Below, in pieces: positions 6,839 through 16,325 of a stretch of 45,790 nucleotides of DNA. Every line of letters starts with the position of its first letter. The stretch's first letter is position 1. Both the position numbers and the translations under genes were made by a program. Source of the DNA: an uncultured Clostridia bacterium (lineage in GTDB: Bacteria; Bacillota; Clostridia; Christensenellales; UBA1242); assembly GCA_937891595.1 (NCBI GenBank), contig CALATF010000035.1:1-45790 (forward strand). Direction: 5' to 3'. The notes under the pieces were generated by a model. It saw nothing but the letters and a program-made list of their open reading frames with translations. It had not been told where the DNA came from and ran no database searches.

Positions 6839-8650
6839 ATGGATATTAAAGATAGATTGAAAAAGTTGCCATTATCGCCAGGCGTTTATATTATGAAAGA
6901 TAGATTTGGTAATATTATTTACGTAGGAAAGGCAAGAAAATTAAAGAATAGAGTTAGTCAATATTTTTTAAATAAAAATCACCCTGACAAAGTTAAAAGC
7001 ATGGTTTCTCAGGTTTCTGATTTTTCTTATATTTTAACTAATTCGGAATTAGATGCATTAATATTAGAATGTAACTTAATTAAAAAACACCAACCTTTTT
7101 TTAATATTTTATTAAAAGATGGTAAATCTTATCCTTACATTAAAATTGATACTAGTGAAGACTTCCCAAAGCTTGAAGTTGTAAGAAAGGTTAAAAAAGA
7201 TAATGCTAAATATTTTGGGCCTTACTTTGGATTAAATGCTTATGATATTATCAATGCGGTTAACTATGCATATCCAGTAAGAACATGTGATAAGAAGATT
7301 AAAGCTAATAATAAAATGCACAAGGGGTGCTTAAATTATTCTTTAGGTTTATGTTCTGCACCTTGCATGTGTAAAATAACAAAAGAAGATTATTCTAAGA
7401 TGTTACCTAATATCTACGATTTCTTAAATGGAAAAGATTCCGCTGTATATAGTATTATTAGTGAAAAAATGGAGCAGGCTGTTGCTATTGAAAATTTTGA
7501 GCTGGCTATAAAGTTAAGAGATTTAAAGTTTATGTTATTAAAGCTTAGAGATAAAACAATTACAGCATTGCCTAATACCTCAAATATAGATGTTTTTGGT
7601 TTTGCAAAAAGTGATAATTTTATTGTTTTTTCAGTTTTAATTATTAGACAGGGTAAAATGATGGGCGTTAAGAACTATCATTTTGACAACTCTTTTATAG
7701 ATAAGGAACAAATATTAATTTCTTTTTTAACTCAATATTATTCATTGAATACGTTGCTACCTGAAAAGATATTATTACCTTTTGAAGTTGATTTGCAAGA
7801 TGCATTATTCAAATCTTTAAGCAATCAATTAGGCAAAAAATTAGAAGTTATTGTGCCAACTAAATCTATTAATAAACAGCTTATAACTCAAGCAAACATG
7901 AATGCTGAAGAATATTTAAATAAAAATTGTGAATTAGAAAATGTCAAAAAGTCTAAAAAGCTTGCTATATTACAATCTGTTAAGGATAAATTAGGCCTTA
8001 AAAATTTACCGCTTAGAATTGAAGGTTTTGATATTTCAAATATTTCAGGAACAAGCTCCGTTTGTAGCATGGTAGTTTTTGTAAATGGCAGTAAGGAGTC
8101 TAAGCATTATAGAAAATTTAAAATAAAAGAAGTTGTAGGCCCAAATGATTTTGAAAGTCTAAAAGAAAGTATTACAAGAAGACTAGAAAAATTAAATAGT
8201 GAAGATATTAGTTTTTCTTCTATGCCTAGTCTTATTTTAATAGATGGTGGTAAAGGGCAAATAAATATTTGCAGGGATGTGATTAAAAGTTATAATCAAA
8301 ATATAGATGTTATTAGTTTGGCAGAAAAACATGAGGAAATATTTGTAGAGGATAATAATTTATCTATTAAACTTTCAAAAGATGATGAAGTGTTAAAATT
8401 ATTGCAAAAGGTGAGAGATGAGGCTCACCGCTTTGCAGTTACTTATCATAAAAAATTAAGAAGAAAAAACCAAATTCATAGTATTTTAGATGATATTGAG
8501 GGGTTAGGTAAGATAAAAAAAGAGAACTTAATAGCTGAGTTTAAAACTATTAAACGTATTAAAAAGGCTACAATAGATGATTTGTTGTTAGTTCCAGGTA
8601 TTACGCCTAAACTTGCTAAACAAATTATGAATAAAATTCAAGGGGAATAA
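6839..8650 (+). CDS. uvrC: Excinuclease ABC subunit C
   Basis: UvrC makes the dual incisions in nucleotide excision repair. 603 residues from the ATG at 6839, chosen because SD GGGGA lies 6 bases upstream; the ATG at 6833 touches the SD. The N-terminal GIY-YIG nuclease has GVY (15-17) and YVG (28-30). Cys150, 164, 172 and 176 follow the spacing of the UvrC iron-sulfur cluster. A UVR helix pair lies near 204-235, the RNase H-like nuclease in the second half (GFDISNISG, LIDGGKGQ) and two HhH motifs at about 550-600. The gene starts right behind a terminator, so it must rely on read-through or an unseen promoter. Confidence 0.96.
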   Translation: MDIKDRLKKLPLSPGVYIMKDRFGNIIYVGKARKLKNRVSQYFLNKNHPDKVKSMVSQVSDFSYILTNSELDALILECNLIKKHQPFFNILLKDGKSYPYIKIDTSEDFPKLEVVRKVKKDNAKYFGPYFGLNAYDIINAVNYAYPVRTCDKKIKANNKMHKGCLNYSLGLCSAPCMCKITKEDYSKMLPNIYDFLNGKDSAVYSIISEKMEQAVAIENFELAIKLRDLKFMLLKLRDKTITALPNTSNIDVFGFAKSDNFIVFSVLIIRQGKMMGVKNYHFDNSFIDKEQILISFLTQYYSLNTLLPEKILLPFEVDLQDALFKSLSNQLGKKLEVIVPTKSINKQLITQANMNAEEYLNKNCELENVKKSKKLAILQSVKDKLGLKNLPLRIEGFDISNISGTSSVCSMVVFVNGSKESKHYRKFKIKEVVGPNDFESLKESITRRLEKLNSEDISFSSMPSLILIDGGKGQINICRDVIKSYNQNIDVISLAEKHEEIFVEDNNLSIKLSKDDEVLKLLQKVRDEAHRFAVTYHKKLRRKNQIHSILDDIEGLGKIKKENLIAEFKTIKRIKKATIDDLLLVPGITPKLAKQIMNKIQGE

Positions 8651-8667
8651 AAGTCCTAAAACTAATA

Positions 8668-9843
8668 ATGAACTGCATATACTTATGTATGCAGTTTTTT
8701 ATTTTTTTTAAAAACTTTTTTGTTAAATTATTTTTGATATTTAAAAATATTACTATTTTTTTATTTTCTAAAAAAATATTAAAAATTATTTTTTGTTGTA
8801 TTGTTTTAATATTTTTAATTTTTTCTCCTGCAATTATTTTTAACAAGGACAAATATCAACTTGATTTGAATAAATACTTAAATTTAAATAACAATAAAAA
8901 AATAGTATTAACAATATGGCATGTAGAAAGTTTCGAAGGTGGCACTAATAGTAGAGAAAAATATTTAGAAAAGCAAGCAATTAAATTTAATAAACTAAAC
9001 AATAATTGTTTTATTAATATAGAAACGATGTCGGAAGAACAGTTGTGGTTAAATCTTAAAGAAAATAAATGTCCTGATATATTTTCATTTGGTACAGGAG
9101 TGGGGTATATGTTATCTAGCATGCTAACTTCTTTAGGAGAAAATAATGCAATAAGAGAAGACTTGAAACAATATTGTATGATATCTAAAGACATAATGGC
9201 ATATCCCTTTTTATTGTCGGGATATTGTGCGATTACAAAAGAAATATATAATCAAGGAAATCAACTTTTAAAAGAGAAAAAATTTAATAACATAATAAAA
9301 AATAAAAAAGAAATTAAAGGAATAGGTTTTTCGCAAACAAGTTTTAATGATATAAGCCAAGTTTTAATTAAAAATGGAGTAGAAAGTTTAAAAGAGGATA
9401 ATTTATATTCATGCAACTCTACTTATGAAGCATATACTAATTTTTTATCCAATAAATTTATAACTTTAATAGGTACGGCTAGAGATGTTGCAAGGTGTAA
9501 GAATAGGGAAAGTAATGGCAATTTAAGTTGTTGTTCGTATGAGTTTTTAGGTGGCTTTAGCGATTTAATACAATTTGTAGGTGTTTGTAAAAACAGCAGT
9601 AAAGAAAGGAAAATTTATGCTAAGAGCTTTGCTAAATTTTTAACAACTGAAACTTGCCAAAAAGATATAAAAAACTATGGATTATTTTCAACTACTAATT
9701 TAAGCTTGTATGAAAATGGATACATGGTGGAATTTGAAAAAGTTTTAAAAAAAGAATTAACATCAATTAATGCTTTTATGGATATTCAGCAAATTAATAA
9801 GCAAAAAGAAATTTCATTTAAAAATTTATTTAAAAATAATTAA
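8668..9843 (+). CDS. Membrane-anchored extracellular solute-binding protein
   Basis: Up to 391 residues. One long hydrophobic N-terminal segment (about residues 37-58, after a Lys-containing stretch) acts as a signal anchor; no lipobox Cys is apparent. The following region (LTIWHVESFEGGTNSREKYLEKQAIKFN, then CPDIFSFGTGVG) is typical of family-1 (sugar-type) substrate-binding proteins of ABC importers, although no permease or ATPase genes are nearby. The start is uncertain: the ATG at 8668 opens a terminator-like hairpin; ATG 8689 lies in the same hairpin; a TTG at 8734 lies beyond it. None has a convincing SD. It sits between uvrC and murB. Confidence 0.7.
   Translation: MNCIYLCMQFFIFFKNFFVKLFLIFKNITIFLFSKKILKIIFCCIVLIFLIFSPAIIFNKDKYQLDLNKYLNLNNNKKIVLTIWHVESFEGGTNSREKYLEKQAIKFNKLNNNCFINIETMSEEQLWLNLKENKCPDIFSFGTGVGYMLSSMLTSLGENNAIREDLKQYCMISKDIMAYPFLLSGYCAITKEIYNQGNQLLKEKKFNNIIKNKKEIKGIGFSQTSFNDISQVLIKNGVESLKEDNLYSCNSTYEAYTNFLSNKFITLIGTARDVARCKNRESNGNLSCCSYEFLGGFSDLIQFVGVCKNSSKERKIYAKSFAKFLTTETCQKDIKNYGLFSTTNLSLYENGYMVEFEKVLKKELTSINAFMDIQQINKQKEISFKNLFKNN
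8671..8708 (+). terminator. Terminator-like hairpin after uvrC
   Basis: ACTGCATA (8671-8678) pairs with TATGCAGT (8686-8693 region), followed by a long T-rich run. It overlaps the 5' end of the longest reading of the next gene, so either that gene starts further in or the hairpin is translated. Confidence 0.75.
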
Positions 9844-9874
9844 CTTAAATATAAAAAATTACATATAAAATTTT

Positions 9875-10792
9875 ATGGATAAAAATAAAATTTCAATGAA
9901 TAATTTTATAAGAATATTACAAAAAGAAGTTAAAAATATAATCATAAAAAATAATTTATCTTTTAAAGATTTAACCACATTTAAAATAGGTGGAAAAATA
10001 AAATATTTGATTGAAATTAAAGAGATTAATATTTTGTTAAAAATATTGCATTTTGCAAATTATTATGGAATACCTTATTTAATTTTAGGACAGGGCAGTA
10101 ATTTGCTAGTCAGTGACAAAACATGTAAAATTTTAGTTTTAAAAATTTTACTTAATGATATTGTTGTAAGAGATAATAAAATTATTTGCGGGGCAGGTGT
10201 TAATTTATTTAAGTTAAATCACGTTGCTATAAAAAGTAATTTGTCTGGTTTGGAATGGAGTTATGGTATACCCGGTAGTGTAGGTGGGGCTGTTAAAATG
10301 AATGCCGGTAGTTTTGGTGGAGAAATAAAAAATATTGTAAGTTGTGTATACTATACAGATGGAAATAAAATTTATAAAAAAAATTGTGATGCATTAATGT
10401 TTAGTTATCGCAAAAGTTTTTTCACTAATAATAATTATGTAATATTAAAAGTAGTTTTTAATCTTAAAAAAGATGAAAAAAATAATATAGAAAGATTGTG
10501 TTTTGATAACTTAAAAAAACGACAAAATACGCAACCTTATAACTACCCAAGCGCCGGTAGCGTCTTTAAAAGGCCTTTAAATGAGTTTGCGCCTGTTTTA
10601 ATAGAAAGATGCAAATTAAAAGGTGTAAGCTGTGGAGGGGCTAAAATATCCTCTAAACATTGTGGTTTTATTATAAATAAAAACAATCAGGCAACTTTTG
10701 TGCAAGTTTTAAAATTAATTACTAAAATTAAAAAGACAGTTTTAAAAAAGTTTGATATAATGTTAGAAGAAGAAATTATTATTATAAGGTAA
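9875..10792 (+). CDS. murB: UDP-N-acetylenolpyruvoylglucosamine reductase
   Basis: MurB reduces UDP-GlcNAc-enolpyruvate to UDP-MurNAc using FAD and NADPH, the second step of peptidoglycan precursor synthesis. 305 residues. FAD-binding motifs are GQGSNLLVSD (72-81) and GIPGSVGGAVKMNAGSFGGE (131-150). The catalytic Ser is in PSAGSVFKRP (225-234), and the C-terminal Glu region LEEEI is present. This is the shorter type II MurB, as in Bacillus. There is no SD before the ATG at 9875; a second ATG lies at 9896. The PHP gene follows after 6 bases and whiA 7 bases later, forming a tight unit. Confidence 0.95.
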   Translation: MDKNKISMNNFIRILQKEVKNIIIKNNLSFKDLTTFKIGGKIKYLIEIKEINILLKILHFANYYGIPYLILGQGSNLLVSDKTCKILVLKILLNDIVVRDNKIICGAGVNLFKLNHVAIKSNLSGLEWSYGIPGSVGGAVKMNAGSFGGEIKNIVSCVYYTDGNKIYKKNCDALMFSYRKSFFTNNNYVILKVVFNLKKDEKNNIERLCFDNLKKRQNTQPYNYPSAGSVFKRPLNEFAPVLIERCKLKGVSCGGAKISSKHCGFIINKNNQATFVQVLKLITKIKKTVLKKFDIMLEEEIIIIR

Positions 10793-10798
10793 CATATT

Positions 10799-11590
10799 AT
10801 GAACTTTTTTGGAGACTATCATACTCATTCAATTTATAGTAGGAAAAAATATATTCCTTTTAATCATGCTAAAGGAACATTAGAAGAAAATATTTTAGAA
10901 GCGAAGATTAAAGGCCTTAAAGAAGTTGGAATTTCTGACCATGGTTTTTCACATAGATTTTTTGGTTGCGATAGAAAAAAATTAAAAGAGATTAAAAGTG
11001 AATTAAACAGGCTTTCTCAAAAATACCAATTAAAAACTTATTTAGGGGTAGAGGCTAATTTTATTAGTCTAGACGGAACAATAGACGTTACTGAAGAAGA
11101 TAGAAAAAATTTAGATATTGTTCTTTGTGGGTTTCATAGCTCTGCAAGACCTAAAACTTTTAAAGAACAATTCACATTATTTTTACCAAATTTTTTTGCT
11201 AAGTTTTTTGGGACAAGCAAGAAGTTAAAAGAAAAAAATACTATTATGGTTTTAAATGCTTTGGAAAAAAATAAGATAGATGTTTTAACTCATTTAAACA
11301 GAAAGATGAAATGTAATGTTTATGAAATTGCAAAAAAAGCAGCAGAAAAGGGAACGTTAATAGAGCTTAATGAAAAGAAGTGTGATTTTAGCAAAGAAGA
11401 AATAAAATTAATTCTTGAAGCAGGTGCAAATTTTATTGTAAATAGCGACTCTCATAAACCATATACCATAGGCGTATTTAAAAATATAGAGAAGATAATT
11501 TTAGATAATAATATTCCTGAAGATAGAATAGTAAATTTAAATAAAGTACCTAAATTTATAAGCTTAAACAATAATACTAAGGAGGAGTAA
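10799..11590 (+). CDS. PHP-domain phosphoesterase
   Basis: 263 residues of the PHP (polymerase and histidinol phosphatase) fold. Metal-binding motifs are in order: DYHTHS (6-11), SDHG (47-50), GVEANF with its Glu, GFHSS, THLNRK and NSDSHKP near the C-terminus. The family includes histidinol phosphatases and 3',5'-nucleotide phosphatases; with no his genes nearby, the substrate is unknown. A PHP gene between murB and whiA is common in Clostridia. The stop codon overlaps the SD of whiA, so translation is probably coupled. Confidence 0.85.
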   Translation: MNFFGDYHTHSIYSRKKYIPFNHAKGTLEENILEAKIKGLKEVGISDHGFSHRFFGCDRKKLKEIKSELNRLSQKYQLKTYLGVEANFISLDGTIDVTEEDRKNLDIVLCGFHSSARPKTFKEQFTLFLPNFFAKFFGTSKKLKEKNTIMVLNALEKNKIDVLTHLNRKMKCNVYEIAKKAAEKGTLIELNEKKCDFSKEEIKLILEAGANFIVNSDSHKPYTIGVFKNIEKIILDNNIPEDRIVNLNKVPKFISLNNNTKEE

Positions 11591-11597
11591 TATAACT

Positions 11598-12590
11598 ATG
11601 TCTTTTGCTCATGATGTAAAGCTTGAAGTTCTTGAAAATGCAACAAAAAATGAGTGTTGTAAATTATCTTTTTTATCAGCCGTAATTCATTCATGTGGTG
11701 AGTTGACAAAAAGTGGAAGTGAATTTTATTTGGAATTAAAAACTGATATAGATAAGATTTATGATGAAGTAAATAAATGTTTACACACTTTATATGGGGA
11801 GTATGCAGAAGTTAATTTAGATGAGGATGCTAATATAAATAAATCGGTAAGATATGTTATAAGTTTGCCAAAATCTATAACTAACCAAATTATGTTTGAT
11901 TGTGGAATTGCTAAGTTTAGTTTAAATAATGAATTTACACTTGTTCAAGGAATTGATGAACATATTATAGAAAATGATTGCTGTGCAAAAAATTATATAA
12001 GGGGTGTTTTTGCTACAGCATCTACTTCGAATATTATTCTAAACGAGAGCGGTAACGACAATAGAAGTTTTAGTGGCTATCACTGGGAGTTTGTTTTTTC
12101 AAATGAACCTTTTGCGGACGATTTTTCAAATTTGCTTTTTTCACAAGGCATTCCTAATAAAAAAAGCAAAAGGAAAAACCTTTATATTTTGTATATTAAG
12201 GAATCTGAAGTTGTTAGTGACTTATTTGCTTTGGTAGGAGCTTTTAAAAATTTATTGAAACTTCAAAATGAGATTGCTTTAAGGGAAGTTAGAAATAATA
12301 TCAATAGGCAAAATAATTGCTTAAATGCTAATATAACTAAAACAGTAAACGCAAGTATTAAACAAATAAATGCTATTAACAAAATTCAAAATACAATAGG
12401 TTTAGATAAATTGCCGCAAAACTTAAGGGAGTTGTGCTTAGTAAGGCTTGCTAATCCTGAAGAGTCGCTTGATAACTTGACAAAATTGTTATCAACAGCT
12501 ATAACTAAAAGTGGAATTAATCATCAATTTAGAAGACTGATAAAAATTGCAGATAAAATTGCATTTTCGTCACAAGAAAAAATTGATTAA
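11598..12590 (+). CDS. whiA: WhiA-family DNA-binding protein
   Basis: WhiA combines a degenerate LAGLIDADG homing-endonuclease fold with a C-terminal helix-turn-helix; it affects cell division and chromosome segregation in Firmicutes and sporulation in Streptomyces. 330 residues, starting SFAHDVKLEVLENATKNECC as in the family. The C-terminal helix-turn-helix shows LDKLPQNLRELCLVRLANPEESLDNL and SKSGINHQFRRLIKIA patterns. The SD AAGGAGGAG lies about 11 bases before the ATG. It is the last gene of the murB-PHP-whiA unit and ends before a terminator. The rapZ and yvcK genes, its usual upstream partners, are missing here. Confidence 0.93.
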   Translation: MSFAHDVKLEVLENATKNECCKLSFLSAVIHSCGELTKSGSEFYLELKTDIDKIYDEVNKCLHTLYGEYAEVNLDEDANINKSVRYVISLPKSITNQIMFDCGIAKFSLNNEFTLVQGIDEHIIENDCCAKNYIRGVFATASTSNIILNESGNDNRSFSGYHWEFVFSNEPFADDFSNLLFSQGIPNKKSKRKNLYILYIKESEVVSDLFALVGAFKNLLKLQNEIALREVRNNINRQNNCLNANITKTVNASIKQINAINKIQNTIGLDKLPQNLRELCLVRLANPEESLDNLTKLLSTAITKSGINHQFRRLIKIADKIAFSSQEKID

Positions 12591-12628
12591 AAACTAAAGA
12601 AAAGTCGCTTAATGTTAATTTTTTTAGT

Positions 12629-12667
12629 AAAAACAAACTTAATTAAATTAATTTAGTTTGTTTTTAT
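12629..12667 (+). terminator. Terminator after whiA
   Basis: AAAAACAAACT (12629-12639) pairs with AGTTTGTTTTT (12655-12665), with further pairing of TAATT/AATTA inside, ending in a T run. Confidence 0.8.
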
Positions 12668-12688
12668 TTTAAATTTTCAGGTTAAAAT

Positions 12689-15600
12689 ATGGAAAATTTT
12701 GTTCATTTACATGTTCATACAGAGTATAGTTTGCTAGATGGCGTAGCAAGGGTTAAAAAATTAGTTAAAACAATAAAAGAACGTGGCGGAAAGGCTGTAG
12801 CAATGACAGACCATGGAACTATGGCGGGCTCGCTACAGTTTTTTGCCGAGTGTTATAAAAATGGTATTAAACCTATTATAGGGTGTGAGTTTTATGTTGC
12901 TCATGATAGGTCTTTAAAACAAGGTAGACCAGATAACGCTCACTTGGTTTTACTTGCAAAAAACAATGAAGGTTATAGCAATTTGTTAAAACTTAATGCT
13001 ATAGCTTGTAAAGAAGGCTTTTACTATAAACCAAGAATTGATTATGATGTACTTGAAAAACATTCAAAAGGTCTTATTTGTTTAAGTGCTTGTTTAGCAG
13101 GGCATATACCTTCTTTATTATTAAATAGAAGATATGATGAAGCTTATCAATTAGGTTTAAGGCTTAAAAATATGTTTGATGAAGGAGATTTTTATATTGA
13201 ACTTCAAAATCATGGTTTGCCTGAACAAATTGAAGTTTTAGAGCCATTAAATGAACTTGCAAAAAAACTTGGCGTTAAAACAGTTGCTACTAACGATGCT
13301 CACTATATAAATAAAGAAGATGCTGAAATGCAAGATGTTTTAATGTGTATTCAAATGGGTAAGTTTGTTGATGATACGGATAGAATGAAATTTTCTACCG
13401 ACGAATTTTACATTAAAACTCGCGAAGAAATGGAACAAGTTTTAGGTGCTTATCCTGAAGCACTTGATGCTACTAATGAAATTGCTGATAAATGTTTTGT
13501 AACTATTAAGGCAAAAAGTCACAAATTTGTTCCTAATATTCCAGATAATTGTTCATTAAGGGATAATGAAAATTTTATTCCTAAATATCAACCAGAAGGA
13601 ATGACTTCTTTTGAGTTTTTGCAAAAGCTATGTTATGACGGTTTAAAAGATAGATATCCTGTTATTACTCCTGAAATTCAAGCTAGGGCAGATGAAGAAC
13701 TTTCTATTATTAGAGATCAAGGCTTTGTTGAATATTTCCTTGTTGTGTGGGATTATATTAACTATGCTCGACTTAATGGTATTCCTGTTGGACCAGGTAG
13801 GGGTAGTGGTGCTGGAAGTATTGTCGCTTATACTTCTGGTATTACAAGGGTAGACCCTATTAAATATAATTTGCTTTTTGAAAGGTTTATTCATAAAGAA
13901 AGGGTTTCTATGCCTGATTTCGACGTAGACTTTTGTTATGATAGACGAAACGAAGTTATTGAATATGCTAAAAGAAAATATGGCGTAGATAACGTAGCAT
14001 ATATAGGCACATTTGGTACTATGGCTGCAAAAAACGCTATTAGAGATGTTGGTAGAGTTTTAAGATTACCTCTTACTGATGTTAATAGAATTTGCAAAGA
14101 TATACCTTTCAAATTACCAGACGGTATTAAAAAACCACCTGTATTAAAATACTATTTTGGTACTACTGGTGAACCTGAAAATGAAAAGTATATAATTCCT
14201 TCATTAAGAAAAATTTATGACGAAGACGAAAGAATAAGACGTGTTATAGATATGAGTATTAAGCTTGAAGGAATGCCAAGACAAACTTCCACACACGCTT
14301 GTGGTATTTTAATTGCTCCAGAACCGGTAGATAATTTTGTTCCACTTGCAAGAAATGGTGATGAAATTGCCACGCAATATTCTATGATAGAGCTTGAAGA
14401 CTTAGGCTTGTTAAAAATGGACTTTTTAGGTTTAAGAACTTTAACAGATATTGATAAAGCTTTAAAACTTATAAAACGTATTCATGGTAAAGACATAGAT
14501 TTCTATAATATGGAATACGATGACCAAAACGTATATAAATTAATTTCATCAGGGGATACAGATGCTGTATTCCAACTTGAAAGTGGTGGAATGAAACGCT
14601 TTATGAAAAAATTAAAACCAGATACTTTAGAAGATATTATTGCTGGTATTTCACTTTATAGACCTGGCCCTATGAAATATATAGATTCTTATGTAGATAA
14701 TAAACACAATCCAAGTAAAATTGTATACGACCATGATTGCCTAAAACCTATTTTACAAGCTACCTATGGCATTATTGTTTACCAAGAGCAAGTTATGAAA
14801 ATTGTTCAAGAAATGGCAGGTTATACGCTGGGTCAGGCAGATATGGTTCGCCGTATTATGGGCAAGAAAAAAGTTGAAAAAATGGCTGAAGAAAAAGAGA
14901 AGTTTATTTTTGGCTGGCAAGACCCTAAAGGTGAAAAGAGTATAGATGGTGCTTTAAAACGTGGAGTGTCTGAAGAAGTTGCTCGTAAAGTTTTTGCAGA
15001 TATGGAAGACTTTGCAAAGTATGCTTTTAATAAATCTCACGCAGCTGCTTATGCTTATTTATCCTATCAAACAGCCTATTTAAAGTGTTATTATCCAGTA
15101 GAATTTTTGGTTGCTGTTTTAAACAATAGAATAACAAACATAGATGAAATTAAAAAATACACTATTTATGCCAAACAAAATAATTATGAAGTATTACCAC
15201 CAAATGTTAATAAAAGTGAAACTTATTTTAGCGTGGAAAATAATAAAATAAGGTTTGGGTTGGCTGCTCTTAAAAATGTAGGCATAGGTGTTGTTGAAGA
15301 AATTATAAAAGAAAGAGAATCTCGTGGAGATTTTAAAGACTTATATGATTTTATTGAAAGAATGCAAGGTGGCGCAGTAAATAAGAGATGTCTTGAAAGT
15401 ATGATTCTTAGTGGGGCATTTGATTGCTTTGGTGCAACAAGGTCTCAAATGGTGAGCGTGTATGAGTCAGTTGTAGATACTGTTGCTAAAGATAATAAAA
15501 ATAAAGCCAATGGTCAATTTAGTTTATTTGATGATGTTTCTTTTAGCTCAACAGATAAAAACTATGTAAAAATGCCGGATATAAAAGAATACGCTGAACA

Positions 15601-16306
15601 AGCAAAACTAAAATTTGAAAAGCAAGTTCTTGGTATTTATTTAACAGGACACCCATTAGATAATTACATGAGCGAATTTAATAAATTTACCTTTAATGCT
15701 TCTATGATACCTGAAGAAAATGAAGAAGGTATAGAAGAAGACGAGGAGTTTGTTGAAGAAAACAAAGAAGAATCTATAAAAAATGATGCTGTTGTTGATT
15801 GTGGTGGAAGCATTGAAGAAATTAAAAAGATATTTACCAAAAATGGTAATAAAGAAATGGCTATTCTTAAGGTAGAAGACTTGTATGGAACATATGATGT
15901 AATGGTAATACCTAAAGTTTATGACCGTGTAAAAACAAAAATTCAAGATGATGCTTTAATAAAAATACATGGGAAGGTTTCTATTAAAGATGATAATAGT
16001 GTTATAATAATTGCAGACGACATTATTTTATTAAATTCTGAAAAGCCTAAACAAGATGAATTTGTTGAAAATATAACAAAGGAAGAAATTGTTAAAACTT
16101 TATATTTAAGGTATGATACTACTAATTCTTTAATTCATGCCAGAATTTTGAATATCGTAAAAAGTTATCCTGGTAATAGCCCTGTAATAATTAAATGCAC
16201 AGGAAGTAACAAATCATTTAAATTGTCATATAAAATTAATCCAAGCAATTATTTATTAAATGAGTTAAATGCATTGTTGTCGGATGAAAATATAAAATTG
16301 CTTTAA
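12689..16306 (+). CDS. dnaE: DNA polymerase III alpha subunit (DnaE type)
   Basis: Replicative DNA polymerase subunit, 1205 residues. The N-terminal PHP domain keeps its metal ligands: HLHVHTEYSLLDG (7-18), TDHGT, GCEFYV, ACLAGHI and NDAHY, so it may be active or structural. The polymerase core has the PDFDVDF motif at 409-415 with catalytic Asp410 and Asp412, and GPGRGSGAGS upstream. The HhH and beta-clamp-binding region follow, then an OB-fold near the C-terminus (MAILKVEDLYGTYDVMVIP). An acidic insert, residues about 1009-1037, is nearly all Glu/Asp and separates the two. Only a weak SD is visible. pfkA follows after 19 bases, as in many Firmicutes. Confidence 0.97.
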   Translation: MENFVHLHVHTEYSLLDGVARVKKLVKTIKERGGKAVAMTDHGTMAGSLQFFAECYKNGIKPIIGCEFYVAHDRSLKQGRPDNAHLVLLAKNNEGYSNLLKLNAIACKEGFYYKPRIDYDVLEKHSKGLICLSACLAGHIPSLLLNRRYDEAYQLGLRLKNMFDEGDFYIELQNHGLPEQIEVLEPLNELAKKLGVKTVATNDAHYINKEDAEMQDVLMCIQMGKFVDDTDRMKFSTDEFYIKTREEMEQVLGAYPEALDATNEIADKCFVTIKAKSHKFVPNIPDNCSLRDNENFIPKYQPEGMTSFEFLQKLCYDGLKDRYPVITPEIQARADEELSIIRDQGFVEYFLVVWDYINYARLNGIPVGPGRGSGAGSIVAYTSGITRVDPIKYNLLFERFIHKERVSMPDFDVDFCYDRRNEVIEYAKRKYGVDNVAYIGTFGTMAAKNAIRDVGRVLRLPLTDVNRICKDIPFKLPDGIKKPPVLKYYFGTTGEPENEKYIIPSLRKIYDEDERIRRVIDMSIKLEGMPRQTSTHACGILIAPEPVDNFVPLARNGDEIATQYSMIELEDLGLLKMDFLGLRTLTDIDKALKLIKRIHGKDIDFYNMEYDDQNVYKLISSGDTDAVFQLESGGMKRFMKKLKPDTLEDIIAGISLYRPGPMKYIDSYVDNKHNPSKIVYDHDCLKPILQATYGIIVYQEQVMKIVQEMAGYTLGQADMVRRIMGKKKVEKMAEEKEKFIFGWQDPKGEKSIDGALKRGVSEEVARKVFADMEDFAKYAFNKSHAAAYAYLSYQTAYLKCYYPVEFLVAVLNNRITNIDEIKKYTIYAKQNNYEVLPPNVNKSETYFSVENNKIRFGLAALKNVGIGVVEEIIKERESRGDFKDLYDFIERMQGGAVNKRCLESMILSGAFDCFGATRSQMVSVYESVVDTVAKDNKNKANGQFSLFDDVSFSSTDKNYVKMPDIKEYAEQAKLKFEKQVLGIYLTGHPLDNYMSEFNKFTFNASMIPEENEEGIEEDEEFVEENKEESIKNDAVVDCGGSIEEIKKIFTKNGNKEMAILKVEDLYGTYDVMVIPKVYDRVKTKIQDDALIKIHGKVSIKDDNSVIIIADDIILLNSEKPKQDEFVENITKEEIVKTLYLRYDTTNSLIHARILNIVKSYPGNSPVIIKCTGSNKSFKLSYKINPSNYLLNELNALLSDENIKLL

Positions 16307-16325
16307 TAAAAAGGAGAAATATATT

